A DNA stretch of 64,000 nucleotides from Davidsoniella eucalypti. Lineage: Eukaryota; Ascomycota; Sordariomycetes; Microascales; Ceratocystidaceae. The notes under the pieces were generated by a model. The model searched no databases. It was not told the origin of the DNA and worked only from the letters and a program-made list of their open reading frames with translations. The stretch covers positions 80,867 through 144,866 of the forward strand of contig RMBW01000080.1 in assembly GCA_004009845.1 (NCBI GenBank), given 5' to 3'. A program made the translations under genes and the position numbers. Below are positions 11,491-24,067 of the stretch, in pieces (positions within the stretch are counted from its first letter, which is position 1; the number at the start of each line of letters is the position of its first letter).

Positions 11491-13211
11491 GCTGGGATCG
11501 TGGGGAAGGCACTGACACCTAGAAAGTGGCTTTTTTCTTTTTTTCTTTCTTCTTCTTCTTAGGCCTTTTTCTTTTCTGCCGGTCTTTTTGGCTTGTCTAA
11601 GATCTCTTTTTCTATGCTGCGACGTCCACCGCTCATAGGCCCGGAGCTTTCCTCTTGAACTTTTGTTTCTTTCCTCTTTGCTACCTTTCCTAGAGGCTCC
11701 CTCACGACCTACTACGAAGCATCACAGCAGCCAGTCCTTTCCTTTTCTCGTTCTTTTCTTGATTTTTTCACTTGCGAGCGCTTCTTTTTTGTGCGTTGCT
11801 TGTTGCTTCTCTGCATAGTTTGGTGAGAAACAGTTGATTCTGGTCTTTGTGTGGCACTTGACTTTGCTGCACTATCTTCAGAAACCTGTTCCATCAACGT
11901 CCATTCTCTTGAGTCTATCATTGCTTGTGTTTGTTGTTTTTACCGTTGTTTTTCGACTGCATCCGACTCACGTCTATCTCTACGACAATCTCGACTGCTT
12001 AATCTTGTGCTTTGCGTCGTTTCTTCTGCTTCCGATTATATATAATATTCTCCAGTATTATATAAGACGACAACCACCTTAATCATCACGATGTTGAGGA
12101 AAGACTAGACGAATTTAATAAGACAAAGACCGACACGACATTTTTTATTGCGACGACCTATTGCTTTTTTGCCCATAAGCTTCTAATTACGCCTTTTTTA
12201 TTTTTTTACGTCTTCTGTTCAAAATTATATTTCATTTTTCACGAATTTTACGTTGATCTTCAGGTTTGCCGCCAGTGTTTGACAAAAAAATTGTTTCTTT
12301 GTGGCCTGTCAAACAAAGCAGTTGCCGCCGCTGAAGCATTTTGTCTTACACCACGACTGGTAACCTCACCGAACACAGGCAACTGCCCTTTTGAGAGCAT
12401 CCACACCACCAAATCCTGATACTTTGGATGAAGTTGGTTCAACGACATCAACGACAGCTGTTCTATTTTCTTTTACCGCGGACTTTCAGTGACGAAGATT
12501 ATTATTGTTTCTTTTTTTTTTCTTTCTACTTTTTCTTTCTTTATGACTCTCTTTTATCTTTCACTTCTTGCTACGAACATTTTACCAACGGCGTTTTTTT
12601 CACGAAACATAAACATATATAAAACTCTGTTCTTTTTTTACGACCAAAAAACCCGCCGATCCTTGATTTGACTTAGACAGCCGCCTTTATTAGTATATAC
12701 GTGCCCCTGTGCTCTGTATATAGCTTCTGTCTGTACTACTGCAACTGCTACTGTAGGCTCTTCAGCAACCTCATCTGCGGCCGTCAAAGCACTTGGCTTT
12801 TCCTGCCGTCTTGTGTACTGTGATCGAGATATCGTAGCCAAAGGCCTTTGTAATAGTAGCGCTTGCTAAAAATCTCCGCGTTTGAGTGTCTGCGGCCGTC
12901 TGTCGTGGTCTATCAAGACGATCCAAAAAAAAAAAAAGTTTTAAGATTTCCATCGAGTTTACGATTCATTACTATATTTATCTGCTACCCTCTGCCCTCT
13001 CAGTCTTCATGATCTGTGCGGGTCTGGGAGCTCTCACGATCTTTTATCTGAGATTAGCATCTCCACTTCAGTCTAATACCAAAAGGCTTCATCTAAGCTA
13101 GTCTCATATTAGCGTAGTCGAGATCCCTGCGCGGTGCTACAACTCCCAGCAACAAACGAAGCCTATTGTTTGTTTTTCTAAGGGCCGTGTTATTTTTTTT
13201 CTTCTACTAAA
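11490..13211 (+). promoter_or_regulatory. Long pyrimidine-rich upstream/leader region of the serine-rich gene
   Basis: About 1.7 kb in which the + strand is strongly C/T rich, with many T- and CT-tracts (for example 11530-11565 and 12510-12545), directly preceding the start codon at 13212. Pyrimidine tracts of this type are common around and downstream of transcription starts in filamentous fungi. Several ATG triplets lie between 12,000 and 13,100, so if the transcript starts upstream of them it would carry upstream ORFs or leader introns. Where the transcript begins cannot be told from sequence alone. Confidence 0.45.
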
Positions 13212-16200
13212 ATGGGTTCTTCCTCTTACCCACCACGGACGCCTTCTCGCGCCCAGTCTGAGACGTCTCGCCGTGACATCTCGTCGTCCGGATCATCATC
13301 GTCGCAATTTAACCGCGGCATTCGACTGGTGCCGTATTCTCCGCCACGACCTGTCGACAACGATAGCAGCCACATTAGCAGCCACCGCTCGTCAATTGGC
13401 TCACAGTACAACACCTACAACGCCAGCCAATACAACGCCAATGTGGTAGTGGAGGGTGAGACACAATTGTCGATTGGCGATCACACGGGCATTGATATCG
13501 ATTTTGACGACGAGCTGGAACTTGACAGAGACCACGAAGCAGAAGAAGACGACCACGACTTTCGCTATCTGGGGGTGCCTGATCGACGCCAGCATCACCA
13601 TAGCCATCAGCACCGGAACCCTCTCCACCATCAGCTCCGACACGACGGAGAGGATCTCGAGCTCTCATTCGCCTTCTCAGACGACGATGATATGGAAATG
13701 TCTGAGCCATCGTCTTTTCGTCCCATCAGCTCTAGTCAGCAAACCTCCATGATGCTTGGCGACGAAACCGCTGTGTCCGAACTTAGCAACATCCATCTAC
13801 GACACCCGCTACACCCTGAGGCTTCTTCCAAGCATAGTTCCAAGACTCCCTCGCCCAGTTCATCGCCAATTACAGAGTTGGTTTCAGGCTCATCCACCCC
13901 CCGGCCAGCGCATGGCATCGCTACAAGACCCCAGTCGCCCAGCACTAACAGCTCGCTATACAATATCCTGCAGTACTCTGTTAGCGACCATACTGGTGCG
14001 ACTGGCGATCCTCCTAGCTCATCTTCCTCAGCAGTATCCTTTAGTTCTATGAATAAGCACAGCGAAGATGGAAACAGCCAGGCCAGCCCGCCGCCTACAC
14101 TGACTCGCCCACGCCAAAACAGCTACGGCGATGCCTTGCGCCCCAGTACTGGCAACAAACGCCGCAATCTCTTAACTGTGTCGTCTGATGGCAAGACCTT
14201 TCATCTGCTGCCGTTGAACAAGGTCTCTGCTTCACCTTCTGCTGCTTCTTCTGCTGCTTCCACATCGGCATCTCCCTTGCCTCCCTCAAACGCTCCCTCG
14301 AAAGCGCCTTCGAAGCCGCAATACGCTCGTTACAACACTCTTCGCCCCGTTAATTCGTCGTCTTCTCCCCGTCCCCTGCCCTCAGCGCCGACCTCGACCT
14401 CAGCAGCCGCCACTTCTACTGTTGCTGCGATTCCCATAACGACGCCTTCGATCCGGACTACCTCGACGTCCGCCAACTCCGTCCTGTCAGCGTCGTTTGA
14501 TTCGACCGTGTCCAGCACGATTCGCCCAGTCTTCGACACCTCGTGCCTGAGCTCGAGCGCCTTTTCTTCGACGACCGCCACCTCGAGATCGACTACTTCT
14601 TTCCGTCGATACTCCAACGACACCTACGCCGAATCTCGCTCCTGCTTGACCACGCCCACCGAGTCGCTCCTGCTGTCGCCGCGCCAGGCCGAGATATACT
14701 ACGGCAAGCAGAAGGAACCCGAACCCAGCCTTAGCACTGCTGACGCCGACGCCGACGCTGCTGTTGCCTCGCCTCTGACTGCGGATTCTAGCTGCAGTCG
14801 CATGGTCGGTGGATTGCGCCAGGTGCCCCATAACACTAAACAGCTGCAGACCATCACCGTCGCTCACTTTTCCCTCGAGCCTCAAGTCCGGCCGCACCTT
14901 GTCACAGAGCTTGACAAGTCTTGCCCTGTCTTTCCCAGCGCCAGCGATAAGAACACCATCTCCGAGGACGACGCCGAGTCTCCATCGCAGCCCTTCCCGA
15001 CGCTCAAGTCCTTCACGTCGCAGGAGTTTTCCACTCTGCGAGACCTCAAGTCGCACGACGACGACCTTTTGCCGCAATCTCCAGTGCAGGCGCAACAGCC
15101 GTCCGCCGTGTACCCTGACCTGCACGAGAAGTCTTCCTTCCAGTCGCAAACGACGCTTTCGGAAACCAGCAACTACAAGATCTACGGTCGTTCCAGCTCA
15201 CCGCCCATCCCGCAAGACGAGGACGAGGACGACGCGCTAAGCTTTGCGCCCTCTCTCGATTCCCGGACCAACGTCCAGATCCTGGGCGAGTCTTCACCCG
15301 CTGCTTCTGTTGCTGCCTCGCAGGCCGATGAGGCCGACTTGACAATCACCTACAGCGACGACGACGAGAACTTTGTCGTACACAATCTCTCGGAATACCC
15401 TACATCTTCGCCTATCCACTCCTCCCCGCCCCAATCTCCAGCCCAATCTCCGGCTCGCCTACAGCCCGAGTTCTCGCAGGAAAGCCTGCGTGTCGCCCCG
15501 CTTCGTCCTGCCCTCAAGATCACACCGGCGTCTCGTCCCTTGTCTGCCTGCTCTGAAACCAACGACGAGGCCTACGACTCTTACACGAGCCGTCTGCACC
15601 CCGACAGCCTGCACCACGCTGCTTCGGCCGACTCCTTGAATAGCGCCTACAGCTTCGAGACTGTCCAGTCGCTTCTGGCTACTCCGGCTGCTCTATATAT
15701 CCAGCGCGCATCTATCCTCGATCTATCTACCGGCGGCCACAACTCTGCCGCTACTTCTACCCAGTCTCTGCTTCACGGCGCCGCCACCATGCCACAGTCC
15801 TATACCGAGACCTGGGCCGGCTACTCCATGTCCAGTGAGGCTGGTCCATCCAACGATACAACCTCGCCTGGCATCCAGGCGCATCCTCACAAATGGAGCG
15901 ACCAGCTCTCGACTGTCATGTCTGAAACAGAGCCCTCCACCACGGCGCCCCATTCGCCTGCATCAATGTGCAACTCGATGGCGTCCTTTGCCAACTCCCA
16001 CGGCCGCCCGAGTGGCTACGCCAGCAGTGCCCACTCACGTCGCATGCCCAGCATCTCGTCATCAGTGGCGGTCAATCTAGAAAGTGGCGCTGCGAGCAGT
16101 AGCGCATGGTCGCACAGCAGAAGCAACAGCAACTCCGTGGAACGTCCGCAGCCCAGCTACCAGCGCCCCTCTAACAACGTCATCCGCCACGTCGACGAGC

Positions 16201-17129
16201 ACGGCGACGGTCTCGGCGAGCTCAACACCCTCCACTCGCGCCCATCTCGTTCTCGGCTGGGCAGCATTCTCTCCGGCATATCGTCCGATCGCGGCCTCCA
16301 CTCCTCGTCTAGCACTCGCACAAACAGCCTGTCTTCGTCTTCGCTCCCCACATGGGCCCGGATCTACTACGGCAGCGGCGCTCGCCTAGCAACCACGGCA
16401 GAAGATTCCGAAAGCCGTCCTGGATCGCAGCAGAGCCCCAACACTAGCAACGAGAACCTCCCCGGCATCCGCCGTAAGCATCCACATGAGAACTTGCAGG
16501 GCGGTCCGGCCCTCTCCGATGACGGCTCCCTCGACATGCAGCAAACCCAATCTGGCCATGGCCGCCGCTTCAGCATCCGCGCGCAAATCCGCAAGCAAAC
16601 TTCTAGTATCTGGTCGCCTCATCTGCGCCAGGACCGTCGCACAATCATGAGACGGTACAGCAGCATGTGGGATCCTCCAGCGATGGCCTGGTCCAGCGAT
16701 AGCAGCATCCTAGGCCGCCGCAACATCCAGGTTGTCAGTTTCATTCTGGGCTTTGTGCTCCCCTTTGGTAAGAACTTTTTTTCCATTTTCATCCCATCTC
16801 ACCCATCCGTGTAACCCTCTACGGTGTATAACAGCTCTTGTCTAACATCTGAATCTTCCTGTGTAGCTTGGATGATTGCCGCCTTTCTGCCTCTGCCGCA
16901 GGTCTCTTGCCCCGTCAAGTCTATGGAAGAGGGCCACAGCAGTGCCGGTGATGTCTCCCAGATCAACGACGACATGGGCTCTTCACAACCTCGTGCCGAC
17001 GAAGCCTACGAGCTCCGTATACTCGAGGCTGCTCGTTGGTGGAGGCGGTTGAACCGCTACATGTCACTGGTTGGCCTACTGGTAATTGGTGCTGTGGTCG
17101 CTCTAATAATTGTTGGAATACGGTCATAA
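13212..17129 (+). CDS. Very long serine-rich low-complexity protein with two C-terminal membrane segments
   Basis: Exons 13212-16767 and 16867-17129 (99-bp intron, phase 1) encode 1272 aa. The first 1,150 residues are mostly disordered: Ser, Pro and Thr dominate, with acidic patches (SFAFSDDDDMEMSEPSS; YSDDDENF), a His-rich stretch (about residues 125-150) and Ala/Ser/Thr repeats. The conserved part is C-terminal: RRxSIRAQIRKQ, MRRYSSMWDPPAMAWSSD, then a first hydrophobic segment assembled across the splice (IQVVSFILGFVLPF joined to AWMIAAFLPLP), a linker with EARWWRRLNRYMSLVG-like sequence, and a last helix LVIGAVVALIIVGIRS at the very end. I recognise this tail as a conserved Pezizomycotina 'serine-rich protein' of unknown function. 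Membrane anchoring with a large cytoplasmic tail is an inference. Confidence 0.82.
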
Positions 17130-18058
17130 AGTATCACGCGTCTTTCTTTCTCGTTTTCGTATTTTTATTTCCCCAGCATCTGCACCCTAAAAAGGACAGC
17201 CTGTTTCTTCTTCTTTGCCTCTACTTCAATTTCGCTTCTCTATTTTCTGAGTCGACATGATTTCTATTGTGCTTGAGACCACCATCACGGCGCTCGCGCT
17301 TAGTTTTCTTTTTCGCCTCACTTTTATTTTTATATTTTTTATATCTTGTTTCTTTATATATAATCAACCCATATATAAGCGGGCAAGAGTTTCCCCCCTT
17401 TTTGGATTCCATCCACCTTTTGTTTCGTTTCACTTTATTTTTCTATTTTTGTTCTCATGCCTTGAAGTGTCATTTTATATGAATTATTCGGACTTTTGGC
17501 TTTTGTTTTTCTATCTTTGCACGCTGACATCAAAAGATGAATACGGCGACCAACTATTTTATAACTTTTAAACTTGATACCACGAGATAGGACGTGTCTA
17601 TCTTTTTTTCTTCTTTTAAGTCATGTCTTCTTAAAGAGGCTTGATAAACTAGGATAAAAGTATATCGACATTATATGTAATCTCTTCTATTTTCTTCACA
17701 AACCCCTCATGTATATAGACCGGGAAACAAAAAGTAAACTTGAAAAATATCCAAGTTATTACTATCCTTCAATGATTCCAACCAGTTCAACATGATGCTG
17801 ATCGTGTCTACTACTTGCACATTGTTTTCCTTTCTGAAGTAATCAACGTGAATGTACTTGCTTTGCCATGTGAATGTGACTCTTTGATTTTGTGCCTGTA
17901 TATCTCTAGATGCAGTATAGTGTTTTATCTAATATTATTTTTGTTAATCTCGAGCAAGACAAACAATATCTGTTTACTTTATTGATTTCTTATATATTTA
18001 GGTTCATGTCATGCGCCTATTGACATCATGGTGGTCCATTTTCCTTCAGTTCCCTCCC
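17130..18058. other. Intergenic region between convergent serine-rich gene and ALE1
   Basis: AT-rich and pyrimidine-rich DNA, presumably the 3' untranslated regions of both convergent genes. No further gene seen. Confidence 0.5.
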
Positions 18059-19988
18059 CTACTTGCTCTTGGCAGAATTTCTTTTCCGCTTCGCAGCTTC
18101 AGCTTCCGCCTTGAACTCTTGCACCATCTCAGTCATGTCCTTCTCGATGTTATCTGCAACACCAAGAATGGGATGTGTCGATGAAATGCTATCATTGCTA
18201 CCTGATCTAGATAGAGCCGGGCGCTTGGCGTTGGCGCGTTGCACGGAAAAGCGGCCCTTAGCCTGGCGAATCTCTAGCTTCTGGCGGAGGAAGGCCTTTG
18301 CCGGCGAGGCAAAGAAAGCAATTGATAACACAACGCCGACAATGACGTAGTAGTACATGCGGCGCCAAACTTCGAGAGAACCTTGGAAGGATAGTATCAG
18401 GAAGGGAGCAACAACAAACGAGAATATCAGCTGGGTAAAGACTGGGCAGATTATGTCGTATATCTTCTTGTTAGGAGTTGGCTCGCCGGTCTGGGGATCA
18501 AGAAAGAAGGGGCGAATGTAGCGACGGACATCTAAAGTGACGAGTTAGTATATGTATTTTGTTGTCTTATTAGCATGTTGATGTTATCTTACTCTTGGCG
18601 ACAGTCTGGATAAAACTGGCGAGTATAAAACTCATGTAGTATCCGGGATGGAAGCCGTGCCAAAAGGCACTGGTACCAAAGGTCATCAGACTGGCACGGA
18701 AGCCAGGCTTTTTGCCACGGGGCGTAACTCTGAGGTATATGTAATTGCGAAGCCATTTGCTTGTGTTCATGTTCCAGCCACCAAGGTAGGCCCTAGGGTT
18801 TTGAGCGGTTTCGACCATGAGAGGATCGATATTCTGGAGTCTATCCCACGAGATCTTAGCAGTGGCCGGGTCGACGCCGTTGAAACCAAGACCAGCCAGA
18901 ATGCAAGCACCTTCAGTTAGAGTCCACACGCCATAGTACTTGGTACGGGCAGCTAGACCAACAGCATAGAGCACCCAGATACGCTTGAAGATGCCATACT
19001 CAAGGAACGACGCCTCGAGAAGCACCTTCGGATAATACATGCCACTCAGCAGGACAAATACACCGATCCATAGCAAACCAATGACAATCTTCGACGTAGC
19101 AGGGGAGCCACTGCGAGGAATCTTGCGCTTTCTGCGGACGGGAGGACGCTTGGCGGGCTCAACATTCCGAGAGACGTCAAACATTGAGGTGTCGATCCAC
19201 TGGCGATACTCGGAGTAATCGAAAGCCGGACCAGCAAACAGAGAAGGAAAGAAGAGAACATAGCCAGCATAGTCCAACAGAGGTGGAAGCTCTCGTAGCA
19301 TATGGTCGCGCTGGAAGTCGGATAGTTGGTCATCAGGGAGGAGGCCATCGGCAACGTTCCAGCAGAAAGCATTGAGTTTCATGACGAGAACCATTTGGGC
19401 GCCAGTCACATCAACAGCAGATGGCTCATCAGCAACCTGGCGTAGGATATGACTGTAAGATAAATGGCCCATAAGGAAGATGAAGCCAATCCATGGCATA
19501 AATGGGCTTCTGTGAAGGAACTTGGCGATAAGGTATGCGCCGACAGAGCTGATGCCTAGTGTTTGAACGCCATCCCATAGATCAAAGAGACCAACGAGAT
19601 AGAAGACGGAGACACTAGAGGAGGGCAGGGGGAAGCCCAGGTTAATCGAAGTGCGGCAAGATCCAACGGGTACTGGAACTTACCTGATAATGAAGATGTT
19701 CTTCCATGCAGGCTTGGTATCGGGAATTCGCTTCAAGATACCGCACAGAGGATACGAAAGCAAAAATGAGAAGATGAGCTTGACTGCATAGATAGTGATG
19801 TGTTAGTAACTGGCTGTAAAGAGAGGTTTCTCCATCATGTCAAGCCCAATAGATCGACATACGCTCGTCAGATGAAGCGCCAATTGACGGGGCAATGTGC
19901 CGAAACGCTAGGTGAGAAAAACTGTTAGTATAATTGTGAGCAGAAAGCAGAGACGAAGTAGCCTACGCTTGTCGATGATTTCCAGCAT
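18059..19988 (-). CDS. ALE1: MBOAT lysophospholipid acyltransferase
   Basis: Multi-span ER membrane enzyme that re-acylates lysophospholipids (Lands cycle). Five exons: 19967-19988, 19863-19907, 19684-19783, 18593-19614 and 18059-18531; four GT-AG introns; 553 aa. Two of the first exons are tiny (22 and 45 nt), but the joined start MLEIIDK...ASSDELKLIFSFLLSYPL matches how ALE1 proteins begin. MBOAT signatures are present: DYAGYVLFFPSLFAGPAFDYSEY, the WLRNYIYLR motif carrying the conserved Asn, and SAFWHGFHPGYY with the catalytic His. Five or more hydrophobic segments are evident. The C-terminus is a basic, Lys/Arg-rich tail ending NSAKSK. Strong family call. Confidence 0.93.
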
Positions 19989-21387
19989 CGCTAATTCGCT
20001 GCGAGAGTCTTGTTTATATCTCTGGCAAGATTGGCAATGGGAAGAGAGGATACGAGGGAACACAGGATAAAAGACTAGGAGAGGCCAGCACCAAGAACTG
20101 TATTGATTGGGTGCTAAATGAGCTTATTGAAGTTGTCGAGCCTGTCTGTCTTCACACAGTATATGTAGAACCCAGTAGAGGCCTCTTTGAGGCTATTCGG
20201 TCGCAGTGGGAATATCAGTGGCTAGATATCTAAACCACACTTCATATTTGAAGTTGACGATGTCAGAACAAGAAGATAGGATTGACAGTGTCTCTTGTGA
20301 TTTTGTTTGGCAGAGAGAAAGGCAATTTTAAACTGCTGGGCTGGTCTGCCTTGTCTTTTGCCATGTGATAGTCAATGAAGCCTCTGTAGCCAATTCTGTC
20401 GCCAGCAATAAACAAACACTCTATGGGGAACTTGGTGGGACTGGGACGGCCTTATGTAATCCTGCCCACCAACAAAAAAATTACAGCTTAGCTATACTAT
20501 ATACTGCTCTGTATACCACCACTACAATAGCGCATCTGATCCAACTCAGAGCCCAAGACGACACCACGTGAATACGTAGTATGTATATCTTTATATCTGC
20601 AATTGACACATCTTGTTTCCCTCACATGCGTCTTGATCACAGGATTTCCTATCTCTCTCAACGAACCCATTAGCCCCTAAACATACATACTTAGTGTTAT
20701 TCCATATTGATGCACTGTATCTTTGTATTTCTTCACTGGACAGCAATCCAGCATTGTTGAGGAAAAGAAACAAAAAGGATTACAGCAATCCAATTTTTAA
20801 TTTTTTGTTTAATTTTAATTTTTTTTTGACATGTGGGCCTAGATATAAGGAAAGCATGGAGAATATACATATGTAGTTGTATTGTAGTGAGTGTATGTTA
20901 ATTGAATGTCATTAAGGAATTCAGAAAAGTCTATGTGTCTAAAAGAATCATAATCAAGGAAAGAATGGATACAGGAAAAAGGCTGGTTTTATGTTTCATG
21001 CGTATACTGAGGCATTACTCGCATTGTGACAAAACCAAACCTCACAAGAAGATGTTCCACAAAACAAAACACAAAAACACAAGCTTCAATCACATATATC
21101 GGATACAAGCAAACTCCTATACCAGAACCAGATTGTCCAAAACATGTTATTCTTAACTTGAGTTCAGTAACCAAATTTATAGTACAACCCACCAATATTG
21201 ATGTGTCAAAAGAGGGGTGCGGAGAGGGGGGGTGAAAGAGTGTTAGGCCTGATCCCAGAAACAGACTTCTTCAACCAACGACTATGCGGCCCATTGAACG
21301 ACATCATGGCAATTGATATGAATTGACTGACTACATCATGAATTCTAGAGCCATAGTAGCCCTCGCCAAACGAATACAACACACCGA
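19989..21387. other. Intergenic region between ALE1 and VRG4
   Basis: Holds the ALE1 promoter (both neighbours are on the minus strand). Only short chance frames; nothing else recognised. Confidence 0.45.
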
Positions 21388-22695
21388 TCATGAGTTAGCA
21401 TCGCGGTTGCTCTGAGAGCTAGCACTCATAGTAGTACGAGTGGTAGGCAGAGACATCTTGTTGGCAGCGCTCTGGCGAACGCGAGCCCAAGCGTAAACAA
21501 GACCCGCAACGAAGCCTAGGAAGATGGCAGACACACTGCCAAAGGTGACAGGAGCGGCGAAGAAGACCAGGCCAGCAATGGCAATGGGCAGCTTGTTGAG
21601 AGCACCAACCATGGAGTAGGTAGTCGAAGAAGTGACACGAATACACCAGGCAGAGCAGTACGAGATCAGAATAGCACAGAGACCGGAGTAGACCATGCCA
21701 ATCATCAGGCTGTTGCGGGTCTCGATGGGGAAGTTCTTGGCCAGGTTCTCATTGGACCAATCTTCGACAACTAGGGAGGCGATGATAAGGACGGGGATGG
21801 TGAGGAAGTTGTTGTAAAACATGGCTATTATACGAAAAGTAAGTTAGCTAACTGATCAACTAGTAGAGTAGTGTAAAAGGGGTTCAAACTTACTATCCCA
21901 ATCCTTGAAGTTCATGGTCTTGATGACCTTCTTCATGGCAAGCACATACAGAGCAGTGCAAAAGACGTTGAGAGTCATCCAGGCGTAACCAGCGTTCAGG
22001 GTAGCCATAGCATCAGCGGCAGCAGCATCTAGGACCTCTCCGCCGCTGATGGCATGCTGGATATCGGCCCAGGCGGCGACGACGGACGACAGAACCATGA
22101 GGCCGAAAGACAGCAGGGCAAGAGGAGTCACATTGCCTCCGAACCAAAGGACTTCACCGTAGGCAATGACAATGATTGTCAGGTTCTTGAAAATGGTGTA
22201 GACAGGGACGGACAGGAACTGCAGGGCCTTGATACCGGTGTAAATCATGCCAACCAGCAGCATCGAGATGGGGAACCCTGTGAAGCGAAGAAGTGGTTAG
22301 CAAGGTATGGCTAAGACGAGAGATAGACAAGTAGAATCTGAAGATATGAGAAACTGCTTACATCTTTTGGCCTTGGCGTGATCGTAGGGAGCCAGGTCCT
22401 TGATGACACCAAGCTCCTTGAGACAGTAGATAGTGCCACTACAGACAACGGACTGAACAGCTAGGTAGAACAGGTTCAGGTTCCATGAGTTACCAGACAC
22501 GACGTACTTGTTGACGACAGTCATGGAGATGGAGGCAAAGCAGTAGGCTATGATAGAGATACCGGGGCTGTTGTTGATCTTGGCCCAGTCGAAGTTCTGT
22601 TGGTGGGATTGGCGGCTAGAAACGAAGCCCTCGCGTTCGCTGAAGCTGCCGCTAGGCGACCGCAGTTCATAGTCTTCGTTCTTCTTATCGGACAT
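21388..22695 (-). CDS. VRG4: Golgi GDP-mannose transporter
   Basis: Nucleotide-sugar transporter of the drug/metabolite superfamily that brings GDP-mannose into the Golgi lumen for glycan and mannan synthesis; essential in yeasts. Exons 22362-22695, 21894-22277 and 21388-21824 (introns 84 and 69 bp); 384 aa. Two family signatures are intact: the FYNN motif at the start of exon 3 (TMFYNNFLTIP) and GALNKLPIA, the GDP-mannose recognition motif, in the last third. Other family segments are FASISMTVVNKYVVSG, YTIFKNLTIIVIAYGEVLWFGG and about ten hydrophobic segments. The hydrophilic N-terminus (residues 1-40, Ser/Glu-rich) is cytosolic in known Vrg4. Confidence 0.96.
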
Positions 22696-24067
22696 GATGT
22701 CGAATTAGTCTTGATATGTGTGTTGTGTTTTATGTAGGTTGAGATGGACCGGGCATAGATGGTTGTTGTCGGAAGTCGGTGGCGCGGCTGACGTTTTGAA
22801 CAACAAAAAGGACGGAAAGATACAACGAAGCGACGAAGAGGATAAAAAAAAAAGTAAGTGCAAGTCAAAGTGCTGAGTGAATGGACAGGCCTCGCGCGGC
22901 TCAAAAGATAGCTTGTACTAATGTATCGCGTAGCAAGAAAATAGACGCAACGAAGGCGACAGGAAAAAAAAGAAGAGAAAACAGGGTAGATAAAGCCACC
23001 AGAGAAACTTGAGCAACAGCCGGGATTGGGCCACGGGTCGATTATTTCACAATTTCAAGAAATTAAGTAAGATGGAAGAAGAAAAAGAAGAAAACGAGAC
23101 GGGGATAACAGCGTTCATTTAGGATAGTAGGCCTAGCTTAGCAGCATAAAAAGAAGAATAAAGCCGAAATTAAGCAGTGAAATAAATCAATGGATGGATG
23201 GACACGTACGGCAAAAGCGAAAGCAAAAGCTCTGGCTACTTGTTCTATTGGCTTATTATCATAGTAGTCATTATACCAGTAAAGTCAACAACTAAGATAA
23301 CTACATACAATAGTTAGTCATAATTTAAAGTACAAAAAAAGAAGTTCGCCTAGAACAAGTCAATACTTCATTAGTACAGTTACTACCGTCCAATTAGGCG
23401 CTGAATATTGACTACAAAATAAGCATCTGCCAAGCAACACAGAGCACGAAACGCTAAAAATATAGGGCTAGTCCACTAATACGATACTACAAATAAGATA
23501 ATATACACCAAGACTGAGAAAATAGAACTGGCTCGTTCGTATCAATATGCTAGCGGCCACGCGTCTCGTCCGTGCAGCGCACTAACAGACTACAACTGTA
23601 CAGATATATAACTACAAGACAATACAAATCGATACGACTGCTCTCAATTATCTTGTTGTTGGACCTGGCGCTTGACCCCTGAGCCAATTGATCAATCAAA
23701 TCATACTAAAAATGCAAATGCACCGGCACTGCACTGCGCAATTCAAATTCTGCCCCTTTATATGTGCATACCATAGAGATAGAGGAATGCCATATCACTT
23801 AGCGAGGGTCTCTTTTTAGTACTTTTTAGTACTGAACAGACATTTTCTTGTGCTGTTGATGTCAAATCTTCATTAAACTAGCTACTAGCTGGTAAAAGCG
23901 TAAATTAGCCTCATCGGTTGTCTGCGTCTAGATGTAAGAAGAAAAAAAGGAATAGAAAAAGAAGAGAAAAGCTTCACCCACGTACTGTATATACAACTAT
24001 AGATATGTATATAACTAACAAACTCATGGACTGTAATTGCTCAAGCCTGTCTGCCGGCTGGAATATC
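22696..24067. other. Intergenic region upstream of VRG4
   Basis: A-rich and purine-rich on the + strand near VRG4 (which is the pyrimidine-rich leader side for the minus-strand gene), then AT-rich. No gene recognised. Confidence 0.45.

Noticed and set aside
14487..15149. 220-codon frame on the minus strand within the serine-rich gene
   Set aside because: Arg/Gly/Val-rich antisense of a CT-rich coding strand; no independent signal, and the sense frame is continuous.
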